Assembly: GCA_002428415.1 (NCBI GenBank)
Contig: DIWI01000093.1
Coordinates: forward strand, 6,155 to 70,154
Source of the DNA: Clostridiaceae bacterium UBA6110
GTDB taxonomy: Bacteria; Bacillota; Clostridia; Clostridiales; Clostridiaceae
Reading direction: 5' to 3'
DNA length: 64,000 bases
Part shown: positions 52,137 to 59,741 of the stretch, in pieces
How positions within the stretch are numbered: position 1 is the stretch's first letter
How the letters are laid out: every line of letters starts with the position of its first letter
Notes under the pieces: model-generated
Seen by the model: only the letters and a program-made list of their open reading frames with translations
Told to the model about the DNA's origin: nothing
Databases searched by the model: none
Made by a program: the position numbers and the translations under genes

Positions 52137-52778
52137 CTATGTGTCCAGATCCCTTCTTATGAGGGTCTCCCTTAGCAGGTAGACCTCATCTGAGATCTTC
52201 TTTGCAAAATCCAGGTCATGGGTTATGACTATTATTCCCATGCCCTTCTCCTTGAGCTTCAGCATTACGTTTCCTACGCTTTCGCTCAGGTCCTCGTCAA
52301 GCGCTGAGGTCGGCTCATCGAAGAACAGGAAGTCCGGAGCAAGAGCCATTGCTCTGGCAATAGCCACTCTCTGCCTTTGTCCTCCGCTCAGCATGTGCTC
52401 GTAGAAGTCAGCCTTGTCCTGAAGCCCAAGTTCGTCAAGGAGTCCCCTGGCGATAGCCTCGGCTTCATCTTTGCTGATTCCCTTCACTCTTATTAGCGGG
52501 AATGTAATATTTTCTATTGCACTCATGTGCGGAAAGAGGTTGAAAGACTGGAACACGAGGCCTATCGAAAGCCTCTTCTCCTCAAGCGGCATTCCGTCAA
52601 TCGTTATCGTACCGCTATCCTGTTTTTCAAGAAGCGTCAGACACCTTAAGAGTGTTGTCTTTCCTACACCCGAAGGGCCTGTAATGGAATATATCCTGCC
52701 TTTTTCAAACTCGGCGCTTATCCCTCTGAATACCTGCTTTCCATCGAAGCTTTTTGACAGGTCGGTTATCTTGAGCAT
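52137..52778 (-). CDS. Amino-acid ABC transporter, ATP-binding protein
   Basis: The 213-residue ATPase powers polar amino-acid uptake. It shows Walker A GPSGVGKTT (near residue 33), the Q-loop FQSFNLFPH, the ABC signature LSGGQRQRVAIARA, Walker B FLFFDEPTSALD and the switch His in ITHDL. At 213 residues it is some 30 shorter than usual for HisP/GlnQ proteins, mainly at the C-terminus. The start MLKITDLS is set by GGAGG upstream. It is last in the T-box-controlled operon. Confidence 0.95.
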   Translation of the reverse strand: MLKITDLSKSFDGKQVFRGISAEFEKGRIYSITGPSGVGKTTLLRCLTLLEKQDSGTITIDGMPLEEKRLSIGLVFQSFNLFPHMSAIENITFPLIRVKGISKDEAEAIARGLLDELGLQDKADFYEHMLSGGQRQRVAIARAMALAPDFLFFDEPTSALDEDLSESVGNVMLKLKEKGMGIIVITHDLDFAKKISDEVYLLRETLIRRDLDT

Positions 52779-52794
52779 ATCATGTCCTCCTAAT

Positions 52795-53436
52795 CTACCT
52801 GTAGTATGAAAGCTTTGTCTCAGCCTTCTTGAGAAGCATGGTGAGTATTCCGATGACAATCAGGTAGAGTACTCCTGCCAGGCCAAGGGGTATAAGAGTA
52901 ACATCTCTTACAGCTGCTATTTTCGCCGCTCTCAGCACGTCGCCCATGCCGACCACATACACAAGGGATGTGTCCTTGACAAGGGTCATCAGTTCGTTTG
53001 CAGTCGGAGGTATTACCCTCTTGATAACCTGCGGAAGAACGACTTTCAGGAATATCTCGTGCTCCCTGAGTCCCAGCACCCTTCCGGCTTCATACTGCCC
53101 CTGGGGTATGGATTCGATCCCTGCCCTGAATATTTCAGCAAAATATGCTGCATAATTAAGTATGAAAGCAAGAAGAGATGCCGGAAGCCTGTCTAGAGTA
53201 ATGCCGACAAGAGGAAGTCCGAGATATATGAATATGAGCTGGAGGAGAAGCGGCGTGCCTCTCATTATCAGGATATAGGTCTGGACAATCCAGCTTATTG
53301 CCTTATTGCCTCTAAGCCTTGCAAGTGCCAGGACAAACCCCAGCGGAATGCTGACTACGGCAGTAATGGCAAAGACTATGAGAGTCGTTCCAAGTCCCTC
53401 AAGCATGTATGGCAGGATCAAAAGTATATATTCCAT
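52795..53436 (-). CDS. Amino-acid ABC transporter, permease
   Basis: A 213-residue HisM/GlnP-type permease with five membrane segments. The EAA loop that contacts the ATPase reads EAGRVLGLREHEIFLKVVLPQ. The N-terminal LILPYMLEGLGTTLIVF and the RGTPLLLQLIFIYLGL motif are typical. It lies between the binding protein (26-base gap) and the ATPase (16 bases). Confidence 0.95.
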   Translation of the reverse strand: MEYILLILPYMLEGLGTTLIVFAITAVVSIPLGFVLALARLRGNKAISWIVQTYILIMRGTPLLLQLIFIYLGLPLVGITLDRLPASLLAFILNYAAYFAEIFRAGIESIPQGQYEAGRVLGLREHEIFLKVVLPQVIKRVIPPTANELMTLVKDTSLVYVVGMGDVLRAAKIAAVRDVTLIPLGLAGVLYLIVIGILTMLLKKAETKLSYYR

Positions 53437-53462
53437 GTGTTTTCCTTTCGGCCTTTATAAGA

Positions 53463-54287
53463 CTACTTGACTATGTTCTCTCCGAACCATTTTACTGATA
53501 TCGCTGCTGCAGTGCCGTCCTTCTTCATGTCGTCCATCGCCTTGTTGAGGTCAGCCAGAAGCAATACATCAGACTTCCTCACACCGATTCCATATTCCTC
53601 ATCACCGAAATTGTCATCAAGGAATGCATACTTTTCTGTTCCCCTCTGAGCAGTATAGTATCTTGCAAGGATGAGGTCTGCAACTATGGCATCTACCCTT
53701 CCGGCTTCAAGGTCCCTGAATGCATCATCGTAGGTGTCGAAGAGTACAGGCTCTCCATCTTTGAAGCCCTTCATGGTCGCAGCATCTGCAGATATGGCTT
53801 CGTATGCGCTTGAAGCTGTCTGTGTCGCTACTGCCTTGCCTGCAAGGTCAGCCTTGCTCTTGATGGCTGAACCCGCCATGGTGACAATCGCCTGGCTGTT
53901 ATCAAGGTAAGGTGTTGTAAAGTTGACCTTTTCTTTCCTGCTGTCTGTGATAGTATAACCATTCCATATAAGGTCTATGTTCTTTGAATCAAGCTCAGTT
54001 TCCTTCAATGTCCAGTCGATGGGCTGAAATTTGACCTTAAGCCCCATTCTCTTTGCAGCCTCAGTAGCAAGGTCCACATCAAAGCCTGTGAATTTTCCTG
54101 CAGCATCCCTGAAGCCCATGGGAACGAATGTGTCATCAAGCCCAACGATAATCTCGCCTCTTGCCTTGATATCAGCAGTATTGTCCTTAGGTGCAGTTGG
54201 AGTGGTTGGTGTCTGCTCCTTCGCTCCGCATGCGTATGCAGAGAGCATTACCCCTGCCATTGCCACCATCATGATTTTCTTCACCAT
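53463..54287 (-). CDS. Amino-acid ABC transporter, substrate-binding lipoprotein
   Basis: A 274-residue family 3 solute-binding protein. The signal ends in the lipobox SAYAC (Cys20), then a Thr/Pro linker. Family motifs are GEIIVGLDDTFVPMGFRDAAGKFTGFDVDLA-like sequence, IDLIWNGYTIT and the ligand arginine in TDSRKEKV. It follows the T-box leader, whose specifier codon is CAC, so histidine is the inferred substrate; sequence alone would only say polar amino acid. The ribosome site is weak (AAAGAAG). Confidence 0.94.
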   Translation of the reverse strand: MVKKIMMVAMAGVMLSAYACGAKEQTPTTPTAPKDNTADIKARGEIIVGLDDTFVPMGFRDAAGKFTGFDVDLATEAAKRMGLKVKFQPIDWTLKETELDSKNIDLIWNGYTITDSRKEKVNFTTPYLDNSQAIVTMAGSAIKSKADLAGKAVATQTASSAYEAISADAATMKGFKDGEPVLFDTYDDAFRDLEAGRVDAIVADLILARYYTAQRGTEKYAFLDDNFGDEEYGIGVRKSDVLLLADLNKAMDDMKKDGTAAAISVKWFGENIVK

Positions 54288-54342
54288 TTTAATCTTCTTT
54301 TCCTCCGATATTCTTATTATTTTTCAATATGCCGGCCAAAAA

Positions 54343-54625
54343 CAAAAAACCCGTCCGTGATGCTACAGCATCAAGGACGGGATATTACTTCCGTGGTTCC
54401 ACCTTGTTTCACCGACGCCTCACGACGACGGCCTCTTCGAGTACTCAGATACTCTAGCACGATAACGGGTGCAGGGATTACCGGGGGCCCCTACTGCAAT
54501 TTCAGGATCCCGACTCATGGATGTGTTCTCCGCATCCCTTTTCTGCCCCTCTCACCTGCCGGGAACTCTCTGAAGATGGATGCATGCGGATAATATTTCC
54601 AATCAATGTCGTTTAATATGATAAG
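54343..54625 (-). promoter_or_regulatory. T-box riboswitch leader, predicted histidine type
   Basis: On the minus strand stem I folds as CGAC/GTCG, a kink-turn ATTGA/TGA, TGGA/TCCA, a specifier loop with GAACACA, then TCCGCAT/ATGCGGA, AGAGAG and GGTGAGA. Aligned with the structurally known glyQS leader (GAAGGCA), the specifier is CAC, histidine. The T-box AAGGTGGAACCACGG forms the antiterminator CAAGG-[TGGAACC]-ACGG with CCGT-CCTTG. The terminator CCCGTCC/GGACGGG with inner GATGC/GCATC ends in T6 (54344-54381). Confidence 0.93.
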
Positions 54626-54629
54626 ATGA

Positions 54630-54658
54630 ATTTTATCGTCTCAAAGAATTTTTGTCAA
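54630..54658 (-). promoter_or_regulatory. Promoter of the T-box-controlled transporter
   Basis: TTGACA (54653-54658) and TAAAAT (54630-54635) are exactly 17 bases apart on the minus strand. Confidence 0.88.
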
Positions 54659-54662
54659 CTGT

Positions 54663-54715
54663 ATTTTTATCCGACAAATTGATTCAATTGATCTTCATCA
54701 GCCATTTTTATCCGA
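54663..54715 (-). repeat. Two 12-bp direct repeats upstream of the T-box promoter
   Basis: ATTTTTATCCGA occurs at 54663-54674 and 54704-54715 on the plus strand, 41 bases apart (about four helical turns). The nearer copy ends 5 bases from the -35 box. They could be regulator sites or chance AT-rich repeats. Confidence 0.6.
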
Positions 54716-54739
54716 TTAATAGTCACTTTATGCATAAAA

Positions 54740-56437
54740 TCAGTTAAGGCTCATATCATCTACAGAATCCAGATACTCCTCGATTCCAGGAAGCACCTCA
54801 GGTATTGTCTCCTTTTCAAATGGAGATTTGAGCCCTGCAACCTTAACAAGCTCAAGGAAAGGCATGCTTCCGCCCTTGTCACAGAGCCTCAGATAGTCCT
54901 TCCATGCTGTTTCCCTGTCTTCCTTTGCCCGGTTGAAGAACTGGAACGCACAGACCTGAGCAAGAGTATAGTCAATGTAGTAGAACGGGGAAACGAATAT
55001 ATGAAGCTGCTTGAAGAAGAAGCCGCCTCTGTTGTATAGGTCGTTGTCCTCGTAGTCCCTTACAGGAAGGTATTTCTTCTCGATTTCTCTCCACTTTGAC
55101 TTCCTCTCTTCAGGTGTCGCACCCGGGTTCTCATATACGAAGTGCTGGAACTCATCCACGGATACTCCGTAAGGGAGGAACAGCAGTGAGTCCTGAAGAT
55201 GGTTGAACATGTACTTTCCGGTATCCTCCTTGAAGAAAAGGTCCATCCACGGCCATGTCAGGAACTCCATCGACATTGAATGAATTTCGCACGCTTCGGA
55301 AGTCGGGAATCCATATTCTGGAACCTCGTATCCCCTTGACCTGAAAACCTGGAAAGCATGTCCGGCTTCATGAGTCATGACATCGATGTCTCCGGAGGTG
55401 CCATTGAAGTTGGAGAATATGAATGGGGACTTGTATTCGGAGATATATGTGCAGTAGCCGCCTGCCTGCTTGCCCTTCTTTGTGACAAGGTCCAGGAGCT
55501 CCTTATCCGTCATGAACTTAAAGAATTCGTCTGTTTCCGGGGAGAGTTCAGAATACATCTTCTTTGCGTTATCAACTATCCACTCAGGACTTCCCTTGGG
55601 GGTCGCGTTGCCTGAAGTGAATTGTACTGGTTCGTCGTAGTACTTGAGGGAATCCAGCGAAAGTCTTCTTGCCTGCCTTTCCTTCAGCTTTACTGATAAC
55701 GGGACTATATGTTCCCGGACAGCGTCCCTGTACACCTTGACCATTTCAGGTCCGTATTCGGTCCTGAGCATCCTTGCATATCCTACAGGCACGAAATTCT
55801 CAAAGCCAAGCTTTTTGGCTATGGTATCCCTGGTCTTTACAAGTTCGTCGTAGATCCTGTCGAATTCAGCCTCGTGTGCGGCGAAGAATCCACTGTATGC
55901 CTCATAAGCCTCCTTTCTGGTTGCCCTGTCCGGATCCTCCATGAAAGGCACAAGACCTGAAAGGTTCCTCTCCTCGCCCCTGAACATTATGGCTGCGGAT
56001 GCGACAAGCTTTGAATATTCAGTGCACAGCCTGTTTTCAAGCTGCAGCTCCTCGATGATTTCAGGCTTGAAGGTCTTTATGGAGAGCTCTGCAAGGTCAA
56101 GAAGGTGCTTCCCGTGCTTTGCCTCGATATCCTTTCTGTAAGGACTCGAGATCAGGACCTTGTAGAAGTCAGTAACAAGCTCCTGGTAATGTGGCATCAT
56201 CTCGTCCATGTATGCCTGTTCCTTGTCATAGAATTCGTCCCTGGTGTCAATGCTCTGCCTTATGGATGCAAGTGTGAACATGGTTTCAACATGGTTTCTC
56301 AGGGCGATGTACTCATCCATTGCCTTTACAAAGCCTTTTCCGTCTGCAGCACCCTCCATCTCTGAAAGTATTCTCCTGGCATTCTCCTGAACCTCTTTGA
56401 TTTCCGGCCTCTTGTATGCATATTCGCTGAATTTCAT
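54740..56437 (-). CDS. pepF: M3-family oligoendopeptidase F
   Basis: A 565-residue cytoplasmic zinc peptidase that cuts short peptides. The metal motif is HEAGHAFQ (in MTHEAGHAFQVF, near residue 354), with the second-sphere Glu in FPTSEACEIHSMSMEF. The family N-terminal helices and YIDYTLAQVCAFQFF near the end are clear. It is last in the CPBP-cyclase-DUF503-pepF operon. No terminator is visible before the T-box promoter. Confidence 0.95.
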   Translation of the reverse strand: MKFSEYAYKRPEIKEVQENARRILSEMEGAADGKGFVKAMDEYIALRNHVETMFTLASIRQSIDTRDEFYDKEQAYMDEMMPHYQELVTDFYKVLISSPYRKDIEAKHGKHLLDLAELSIKTFKPEIIEELQLENRLCTEYSKLVASAAIMFRGEERNLSGLVPFMEDPDRATRKEAYEAYSGFFAAHEAEFDRIYDELVKTRDTIAKKLGFENFVPVGYARMLRTEYGPEMVKVYRDAVREHIVPLSVKLKERQARRLSLDSLKYYDEPVQFTSGNATPKGSPEWIVDNAKKMYSELSPETDEFFKFMTDKELLDLVTKKGKQAGGYCTYISEYKSPFIFSNFNGTSGDIDVMTHEAGHAFQVFRSRGYEVPEYGFPTSEACEIHSMSMEFLTWPWMDLFFKEDTGKYMFNHLQDSLLFLPYGVSVDEFQHFVYENPGATPEERKSKWREIEKKYLPVRDYEDNDLYNRGGFFFKQLHIFVSPFYYIDYTLAQVCAFQFFNRAKEDRETAWKDYLRLCDKGGSMPFLELVKVAGLKSPFEKETIPEVLPGIEEYLDSVDDMSLN

Positions 56438-56446
56438 ATTAACCTC

Positions 56447-56737
56447 CTAAAAACTATGAATGTCTATCTCCTCGGATACGAGCTCAGCCTCTCCGTTAAG
56501 ATCGATAAAGTTTGCAATCTTGTCCATTTCGCGCACTGCCGCCTCCCTGCTCCCGGAAACGACTGCCACGCCAATCACAATATCCTTGTGTGAATCCATC
56601 ATTTCAGCTTCGCAGCTGGATGCGTTGAACCTTGAAGAAACCCTGTTCTTCAATCCATTGACTATGCTTCTCTTTTCCTTCAGGCTGCTGACATGGTCAG
56701 CACGAAGCGTAAATCTTCCCACCGCAGTATATATCAT
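56447..56737 (-). CDS. DUF503 (YlxP-like) protein
   Basis: A 96-residue ferredoxin-like fold protein of the DUF503/YlxP family: residues such as LKEKRSIVNGLKNRVSSRFN are typical. The YlxP gene is often next to rbfA in Firmicutes and is suspected of a ribosome-related role. Here it lies between a cyclase and pepF, overlapping the former by 4 bases (ATGA). The function is not established. Confidence 0.88.
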   Translation of the reverse strand: MIYTAVGRFTLRADHVSSLKEKRSIVNGLKNRVSSRFNASSCEAEMMDSHKDIVIGVAVVSGSREAAVREMDKIANFIDLNGEAELVSEEIDIHSF

Positions 56738-57276
56738 GTCAGAAGCACCGCTCTAAGAGGAGCTCCGTCGCCATCCCTGATCCTTAAAGGAAGTGCAACG
56801 AATCCATACGTTCCGTCAGGAGCTTTTGACAGGTCAAGGTTCTCTATCATAACAGCACCGGCACCAAGCAGTATCCGGTGGACATCATATTCAGAGTTTC
56901 CAACTGGCTCCAGGGAATCTTCGTCAGTCCCGAACACATCTATTCCAATCCTGAGAAGTTCTACAGCCCTCTTCCGGTCAAGGTCTCCCTTTCTGGAAAG
57001 GAGTATCCTTGTCCCTTCAGGGAATGCATCTCTGAAGCTTCCAGTAACATAGGCATGCCCCATTAGCCTTGAAATATCCAGGTCAGACATTGTGCTTCCA
57101 TCCGAGTGGAAGTGGCTGGGTGCATCCATGTGGGTCCCCGCATGTGTGGACATCCTTATCTCCCTGAGTGAATACCCGTCCGTCTCCACAGTTTTTTCCA
57201 CTTTGATGCTTACCTCAGGGTCACCTTCGAAGACCTCCATCCCTGAATAGATCTCCCTTGTAATGTCTATTACCAA
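56734..57276 (-). CDS. Cyclase-family (kynurenine formamidase-like) metal hydrolase
   Basis: A 180-residue cyclase-family protein with the metal motif HAGTHMDAPSHF (near residue 44), the signature of arylformamidase-like hydrolases. FEGDPEV and the C-terminal pattern also fit. The substrate is unknown; members cleave formyl-kynurenine, isatin or cyclic amides. It begins with TTG after GGAGG. It overlaps CPBP upstream by 7 bases and DUF503 downstream. Confidence 0.9.
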   Translation of the reverse strand: MVIDITREIYSGMEVFEGDPEVSIKVEKTVETDGYSLREIRMSTHAGTHMDAPSHFHSDGSTMSDLDISRLMGHAYVTGSFRDAFPEGTRILLSRKGDLDRKRAVELLRIGIDVFGTDEDSLEPVGNSEYDVHRILLGAGAVMIENLDLSKAPDGTYGFVALPLRIRDGDGAPLRAVLLT

Positions 57277-58103
57277 TATCCCGCCTCCCTGTATACCGGA
57301 GCCCTTTCCCTCAGGTATCTCCTCTCGCTGATGAAATATCTCAAAAACCAGACAATGAACACAAAATCAAGGATAATGATGATGATTCCGAGTCCTGACT
57401 CAAGAAGGCCTGGTTCATTGAAGTCAAGAAACGGAATGTATGCCATCGAAAAAGAAACCAGATTGTTGAAAACATGGGCCTTTATACTCGTCCTTATGTC
57501 ACCGGTGCGGTGATATATGAATCCAAGTACGAATCCCATTATCGCAGCCGGGAAGAACGTGGCAAAATGGAGTATCCCGAAAAAAGACCCCGATATGATG
57601 AGAGAAGCGACTACCCCAAGCTTCCTGTTAAGCATGTTGAACAGCACTCCGCGAAAGACAAGCTCCTCGATTACCGGCGCCAATATGACAATAACTATGA
57701 AGGAAGAAAAGAATCCCAATGGGTCAGTGATATCCCCCATGTTTGAGGCAAGGTTCGGACTGTTTATGAATGCTTCGTACAGTTCCGGACTTAGCGCAGA
57801 AATCAGGTTCACATATATCACCGAAGTAACGCTCATTATAAAGAATGGCGCAGCTGTCAGCATGAAGCTGCCAGAATCCTCATAGGGTTTCCTTAGTATC
57901 GCAGCTCTGTCCTCGAGGGTATTTGGGGCGACAAAAAGAACGAGATACAGCATGAGATATGTGACTATATCTATAAGGACCAAATAAGGCGAATCCTTGA
58001 AAACGCCATAAGCGATCACTGCAATTATCGACATCAGGATGAAAAAGCCTACGGTTGTCAGGGCGAATTTCAAAAAACTGTTGCGTGGAAAGTACTCATT
58101 CAA
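57270..58103 (-). CDS. CPBP-family intramembrane protease
   Basis: A 277-residue protein with about eight membrane segments and the CPBP (Abi/CAAX) motifs EELVFRG, FGILHFATF and HVFNNLVSF, which hold the catalytic Glu and metal-like His residues. Family members are intramembrane proteases tied to prenyl-protein processing, bacteriocin self-immunity or signalling. The start is TTG with GAGGTGA upstream, 9 bases away. It is first in a four-gene operon with an extended -10 promoter. Confidence 0.9.
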   Translation of the reverse strand: MNEYFPRNSFLKFALTTVGFFILMSIIAVIAYGVFKDSPYLVLIDIVTYLMLYLVLFVAPNTLEDRAAILRKPYEDSGSFMLTAAPFFIMSVTSVIYVNLISALSPELYEAFINSPNLASNMGDITDPLGFFSSFIVIVILAPVIEELVFRGVLFNMLNRKLGVVASLIISGSFFGILHFATFFPAAIMGFVLGFIYHRTGDIRTSIKAHVFNNLVSFSMAYIPFLDFNEPGLLESGLGIIIIILDFVFIVWFLRYFISERRYLRERAPVYREAGYW

Positions 58104-58124
58104 AATATCACCTCGTTCTCTTCG

Positions 58125-58133
58125 ATTATACCA
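58125..58133 (-). promoter_or_regulatory. Extended -10 promoter of the CPBP operon
   Basis: TGGTATAAT on the minus strand fits the extended -10 consensus TGnTATAAT, 22 bases before the TTG start. No good -35 is seen. Confidence 0.6.
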
Positions 58134-58172
58134 CATGCTATGTCATTCAATAGCATACATATTGGTAACAAT

Positions 58173-58208
58173 ACAGGCCAGACAAGAAAATCTCCCTGTC
58201 TGGCCTGT
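58173..58208 (-). terminator. Terminator after ychF
   Basis: A perfect 12-bp stem (ACAGGCCAGACA/TGTCTGGCCTGT) with a 12-base loop lies just after the ychF stop. The minus-strand tail is only weakly T-rich. Confidence 0.8.
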
Positions 58209-58212
58209 TCTT

Positions 58213-59307
58213 TTACACGTTGAATCTGAAATGCACGACGTCTCCGTCACGCATGATATAGTCTTTGCCTTCGAGCCTGTAGAGGCCCTTTTCCTTGGCT
58301 GCCGATTCAGAGCCACAGGCCATAAGGTCCTTGAAGTCAACTATCTCAGCCCTTATGAATCCTCGCTGTATGTCGGAATGTATCTTGCCTGCTGCATCCT
58401 GTGCCCTGGTGCCTATCTTTATAGTCCATGCCCTTACTTCCTGAGGTCCTGCAGTAAGGAAGCTCATGAGTCCCAGAAGCCTGTAGCTTTCATGTATTAG
58501 CTTGTCAAGGCCGGTCTCGGACAGGCCATACTCATTCAGCATCTCGAGCTTTTCATCATCTTCAAGACCAGAAAGCTCTTCCTCAAGCCTTGCACATATG
58601 GTTACAAGCCCCGATCCCTCATTGGATGCGAACTCCTTGACCTGTGCTACCATCTCGTTTGATCCTCCTGCAAGCAGGTCTTCCTCGGAAATGTTTGCCA
58701 CATAGAGCACATCCTTGGTGGTTATCAGGAACATGTTCCTGATCGCTTCTTCTTCTTCAGGAGTGACCTCCATTGTACGAAGAGGCTTTTCAGACTCAAG
58801 GTGAGCCTTCATTTTTTCCATGAGAGTATATTCTTCCTTGGCTTTCTTTTCCCCTGCCTTGGCACCCCTTACTCCCTTTTCCATCCTTCGCTCAAGGACC
58901 TCAAGGTCAGCAAGTATAAGCTCAAGGTTTATGGTCTTTATGTCCTCTATAGGGTCCACTTCACCGTTGACATGAACGATATTCTCGTCCTTGAAGCACC
59001 TGACTACGTGAACAACTGCCTCAACCTCTCTGATATGTGACAGGAACTTGTTTCCAAGACCTTCACCCTTTGAGGCTCCCTTTACGAGTCCTGCTATGTC
59101 ATAGAATTCGACTGCAGTATATACCTTTCTCTTGGAATTATAGAATTCCTCAAGTGCGTCAAGCCTCTTGTCAGGGACGCTTACTACGCCTATATTCGGC
59201 TCTATTGTGCAGAACGGATAATTAGCGGATTCCGCTCCTGCTTTTGTAATTGCATTAAAAAGTGTGCTTTTGCCGACATTCGGCAGTCCTACTATACCTA
59301 ATTTCAT
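58213..59307 (-). CDS. ychF: Redox-regulated ATPase YchF/Ola1
   Basis: YchF is an Obg-family P-loop protein that prefers ATP and interacts with ribosomes. The 364-residue protein shows GLPNVGKSTLFNA (residues 6-18), the altered G4 motif NISEED, DIAGLVKGASKGEGLGNKFL and the C-terminal TGS domain with GKIHSDIQRGFIRAEI. The start MKLGIVGL is set by AAGGAGAG upstream. Its promoter at 59335-59363 diverges from the GTTAAC array. Confidence 0.97.
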   Translation of the reverse strand: MKLGIVGLPNVGKSTLFNAITKAGAESANYPFCTIEPNIGVVSVPDKRLDALEEFYNSKRKVYTAVEFYDIAGLVKGASKGEGLGNKFLSHIREVEAVVHVVRCFKDENIVHVNGEVDPIEDIKTINLELILADLEVLERRMEKGVRGAKAGEKKAKEEYTLMEKMKAHLESEKPLRTMEVTPEEEEAIRNMFLITTKDVLYVANISEEDLLAGGSNEMVAQVKEFASNEGSGLVTICARLEEELSGLEDDEKLEMLNEYGLSETGLDKLIHESYRLLGLMSFLTAGPQEVRAWTIKIGTRAQDAAGKIHSDIQRGFIRAEIVDFKDLMACGSESAAKEKGLYRLEGKDYIMRDGDVVHFRFNV

Positions 59308-59334
59308 ATCAATCTCTCCTTGTCCATCCATAGA

Positions 59335-59363
59335 ATTATACCTACAAAGAGACATTTATTCAA
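59335..59363 (-). promoter_or_regulatory. ychF promoter
   Basis: TTGAAT (59358-59363) and TATAAT (59335-59340) are exactly 17 bases apart on the minus strand. The -35 lies 22 bases from the nearest GTTAAC box. Confidence 0.85.
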
Positions 59364-59384
59364 GTTATTCGAAGAAAGGCCGGT

Positions 59385-59434
59385 GTTAACAGGGTTAACG
59401 CAACGTGTTAACGGTGTTAACGCAACGTGTTAAC
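59385..59434. repeat. Five-copy GTTAAC array between divergent promoters
   Basis: The 6-bp palindrome GTTAAC occurs at 59385, 59394, 59407, 59416 and 59429. Starts are spaced 9, 13, 9 and 13, giving two repeats of a 22-bp unit plus one extra box. The linkers GCAACGT (twice) and AGG/GGT/AGG are nearly conserved. Boxes two apart are separated by 16 bases, close to two helical turns. It is probably an operator array. Confidence 0.8.
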
Positions 59435-59464
59435 AGGTCGTTCAAGGAAATCCGCACTCCATTC

Positions 59465-59473
59465 TGTTATAAT
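59465..59473 (+). promoter_or_regulatory. Extended -10 promoter next to the GTTAAC array
   Basis: TGTTATAAT fits TGnTATAAT on the plus strand. The array lies about 40 to 95 bases upstream of its predicted start. It would make a long argG leader that runs through a second promoter. Confidence 0.5.
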
Positions 59474-59586
59474 TAAGGAAGCGGTTCACGCAATTGAAAT
59501 GGCTGAAATTTATCCTCTAGTTGGAGCTGCATAACTTCTGCATTTATTTCAAATCCGGCATTTCATGCAAAATTTAAACGGAGGCG

Positions 59587-59664
59587 ATGAAATATCCTGA
59601 TTATCTAATCGTTATCAGCATCAAGTTGCTTAATCAATTCCTCAAGTTATTGCCAAATGAATAA
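59587..59664 (+). CDS. Possible 25-residue leader peptide before argG
   Basis: An ATG preceded closely by GGAGG opens a 25-codon frame (MKYPDYLIVI...) that ends 15 bases before the argG -35 box. It is hydrophobic and has no arginine codons. The ribosome site is only 2 bases from the ATG, so translation is doubtful. The rest of the 434-base ychF-argG gap holds the promoters and the GTTAAC array described separately. Confidence 0.25.
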   Translation: MKYPDYLIVISIKLLNQFLKLLPNE

Positions 59665-59679
59665 ATCAGCTGAAAAATA

Positions 59680-59708
59680 TTGTATGATTATGCTTTTTTA
59701 TCTATAAT
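59680..59708 (+). promoter_or_regulatory. argGH promoter
   Basis: TTGTAT (59680-59685) and TATAAT (59703-59708) are exactly 17 bases apart, 33 bases before the argG start. A weak ArgR-like half-site (TGAATAAATCA) lies just upstream. Confidence 0.8.
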
Positions 59709-59741
59709 TATAACATCGACTAAAAAAAGAGGGGTAATAAT

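Noticed and set aside
59385..59434. GTTAAC array as a Rex operator
   Set aside because: Rex sites need TGTTAA-N4-TTAACA; here the inner gap is 5 bases or 9, and no redox gene is adjacent. Kept as an unassigned operator.
59385..59434. CRISPR-like repeats
   Set aside because: The units are 22 bp with near-identical linkers and no unique spacers, and no cas genes are present.
59655..59690. ArgR boxes before argG
   Set aside because: TGAATAAATCA and nearby AT-rich stretches only partly match the ARG box and lack a clear palindrome, so no site is called.
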